This document shows positions 5,086 through 5,140 of a stretch of DNA of 5,140 nucleotides, piece by piece (position 1 is the stretch's first letter; every line of letters starts with the position of its first letter). The translations under genes and the position numbers were made by a program. The notes under the pieces are model-generated. The model was not told the DNA's origin. It searched no databases and was given only the letters and a program-made list of their open reading frames with translations. Location of the stretch: NCBI GenBank assembly GCA_028717985.1, contig JAQUMS010000122.1:1-5140 (forward strand). The letters run 5' to 3'. This DNA comes from Candidatus Omnitrophota bacterium. Its GTDB lineage: Bacteria; Omnitrophota; Gorgyraeia; Gygaellales; Profunditerraquicolaceae.

Positions 5086-5140
5086 GGATGCAGTCTCCTT
5101 TTTATTTACGGCTTATTTAAGCAGCAACTCATCATTCCCG

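Noticed and set aside
5110..5121. Short inverted repeat GCTTA-TT-TAAGC before the pilin gene as a terminator or operator.
   Set aside because: The stem is only five pairs with a two-base loop and no U tract follows in either direction.
5113..5140. A minus-strand frame reading GNDELLLK and then TAA, possibly the C-terminus of a gene upstream of the pilin.
   Set aside because: Only nine codons are visible, and another frame is also open down to a stop at 5102-5104. It is plausible but not supportable.

Overview
All eight complete genes and the truncated gene at the left edge lie on the minus strand, so transcription runs right to left. In that order they are: a type IV pilin-like (pseudopilin) protein; a 175-base AT-rich spacer with repeats and a promoter candidate; thioredoxin (trxA); a P-loop/DRTGG protein matching the N-terminal half of long phosphotransacetylases; the phosphotransacetylase catalytic protein (pta); an exported DJ-1/PfpI-family protein; aspartate 1-decarboxylase (panD); peptide deformylase (def); a 66-residue Cys-rich protein that I associate with DUF6485; an intrinsic terminator; and the first 60 codons of thioredoxin reductase (trxB). 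No gene-free stretch exceeds 300 bases. I see no tRNA, rRNA, CRISPR array, transposase or other mobile element.

The organism is a bacterium with Shine-Dalgarno-led genes. It has bacterial panD, def and trxA, and a GspG-like pseudopilin with Ala rather than Gly before the cleavage site. That pilin style and the gene mix recall Candidatus Omnitrophota or another PVC-related candidate phylum. This placement comes from recalled resemblance and was not tested by a search.

The genes from trxA to the Cys-rich protein look like one operon. trxA and the P-loop gene share one base (TAATG). The P-loop stop and the pta start are two bases apart. def starts inside panD. The Cys-rich gene starts four bases after def and has its SD inside the last def codons. 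Longer gaps occur only before the DJ-1-like gene (27 bases) and before panD (53 bases). A perfect extended -10 lies upstream of trxA. A 7-bp-stem hairpin followed by eight U residues lies after the Cys-rich gene, so trxB either depends on read-through or has its own promoter.

The products fit housekeeping central metabolism and redox upkeep: acetyl-CoA/acetyl-phosphate interconversion (pta and its possible partner), beta-alanine supply for pantothenate and CoA (panD), N-formyl removal from new proteins (def), and the thioredoxin couple (trxA, trxB). The most notable point is that the N-terminal and catalytic halves of a class II phosphotransacetylase appear here as two separate, tightly coupled genes. 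Nothing in the window looks like a wholly new biological system.
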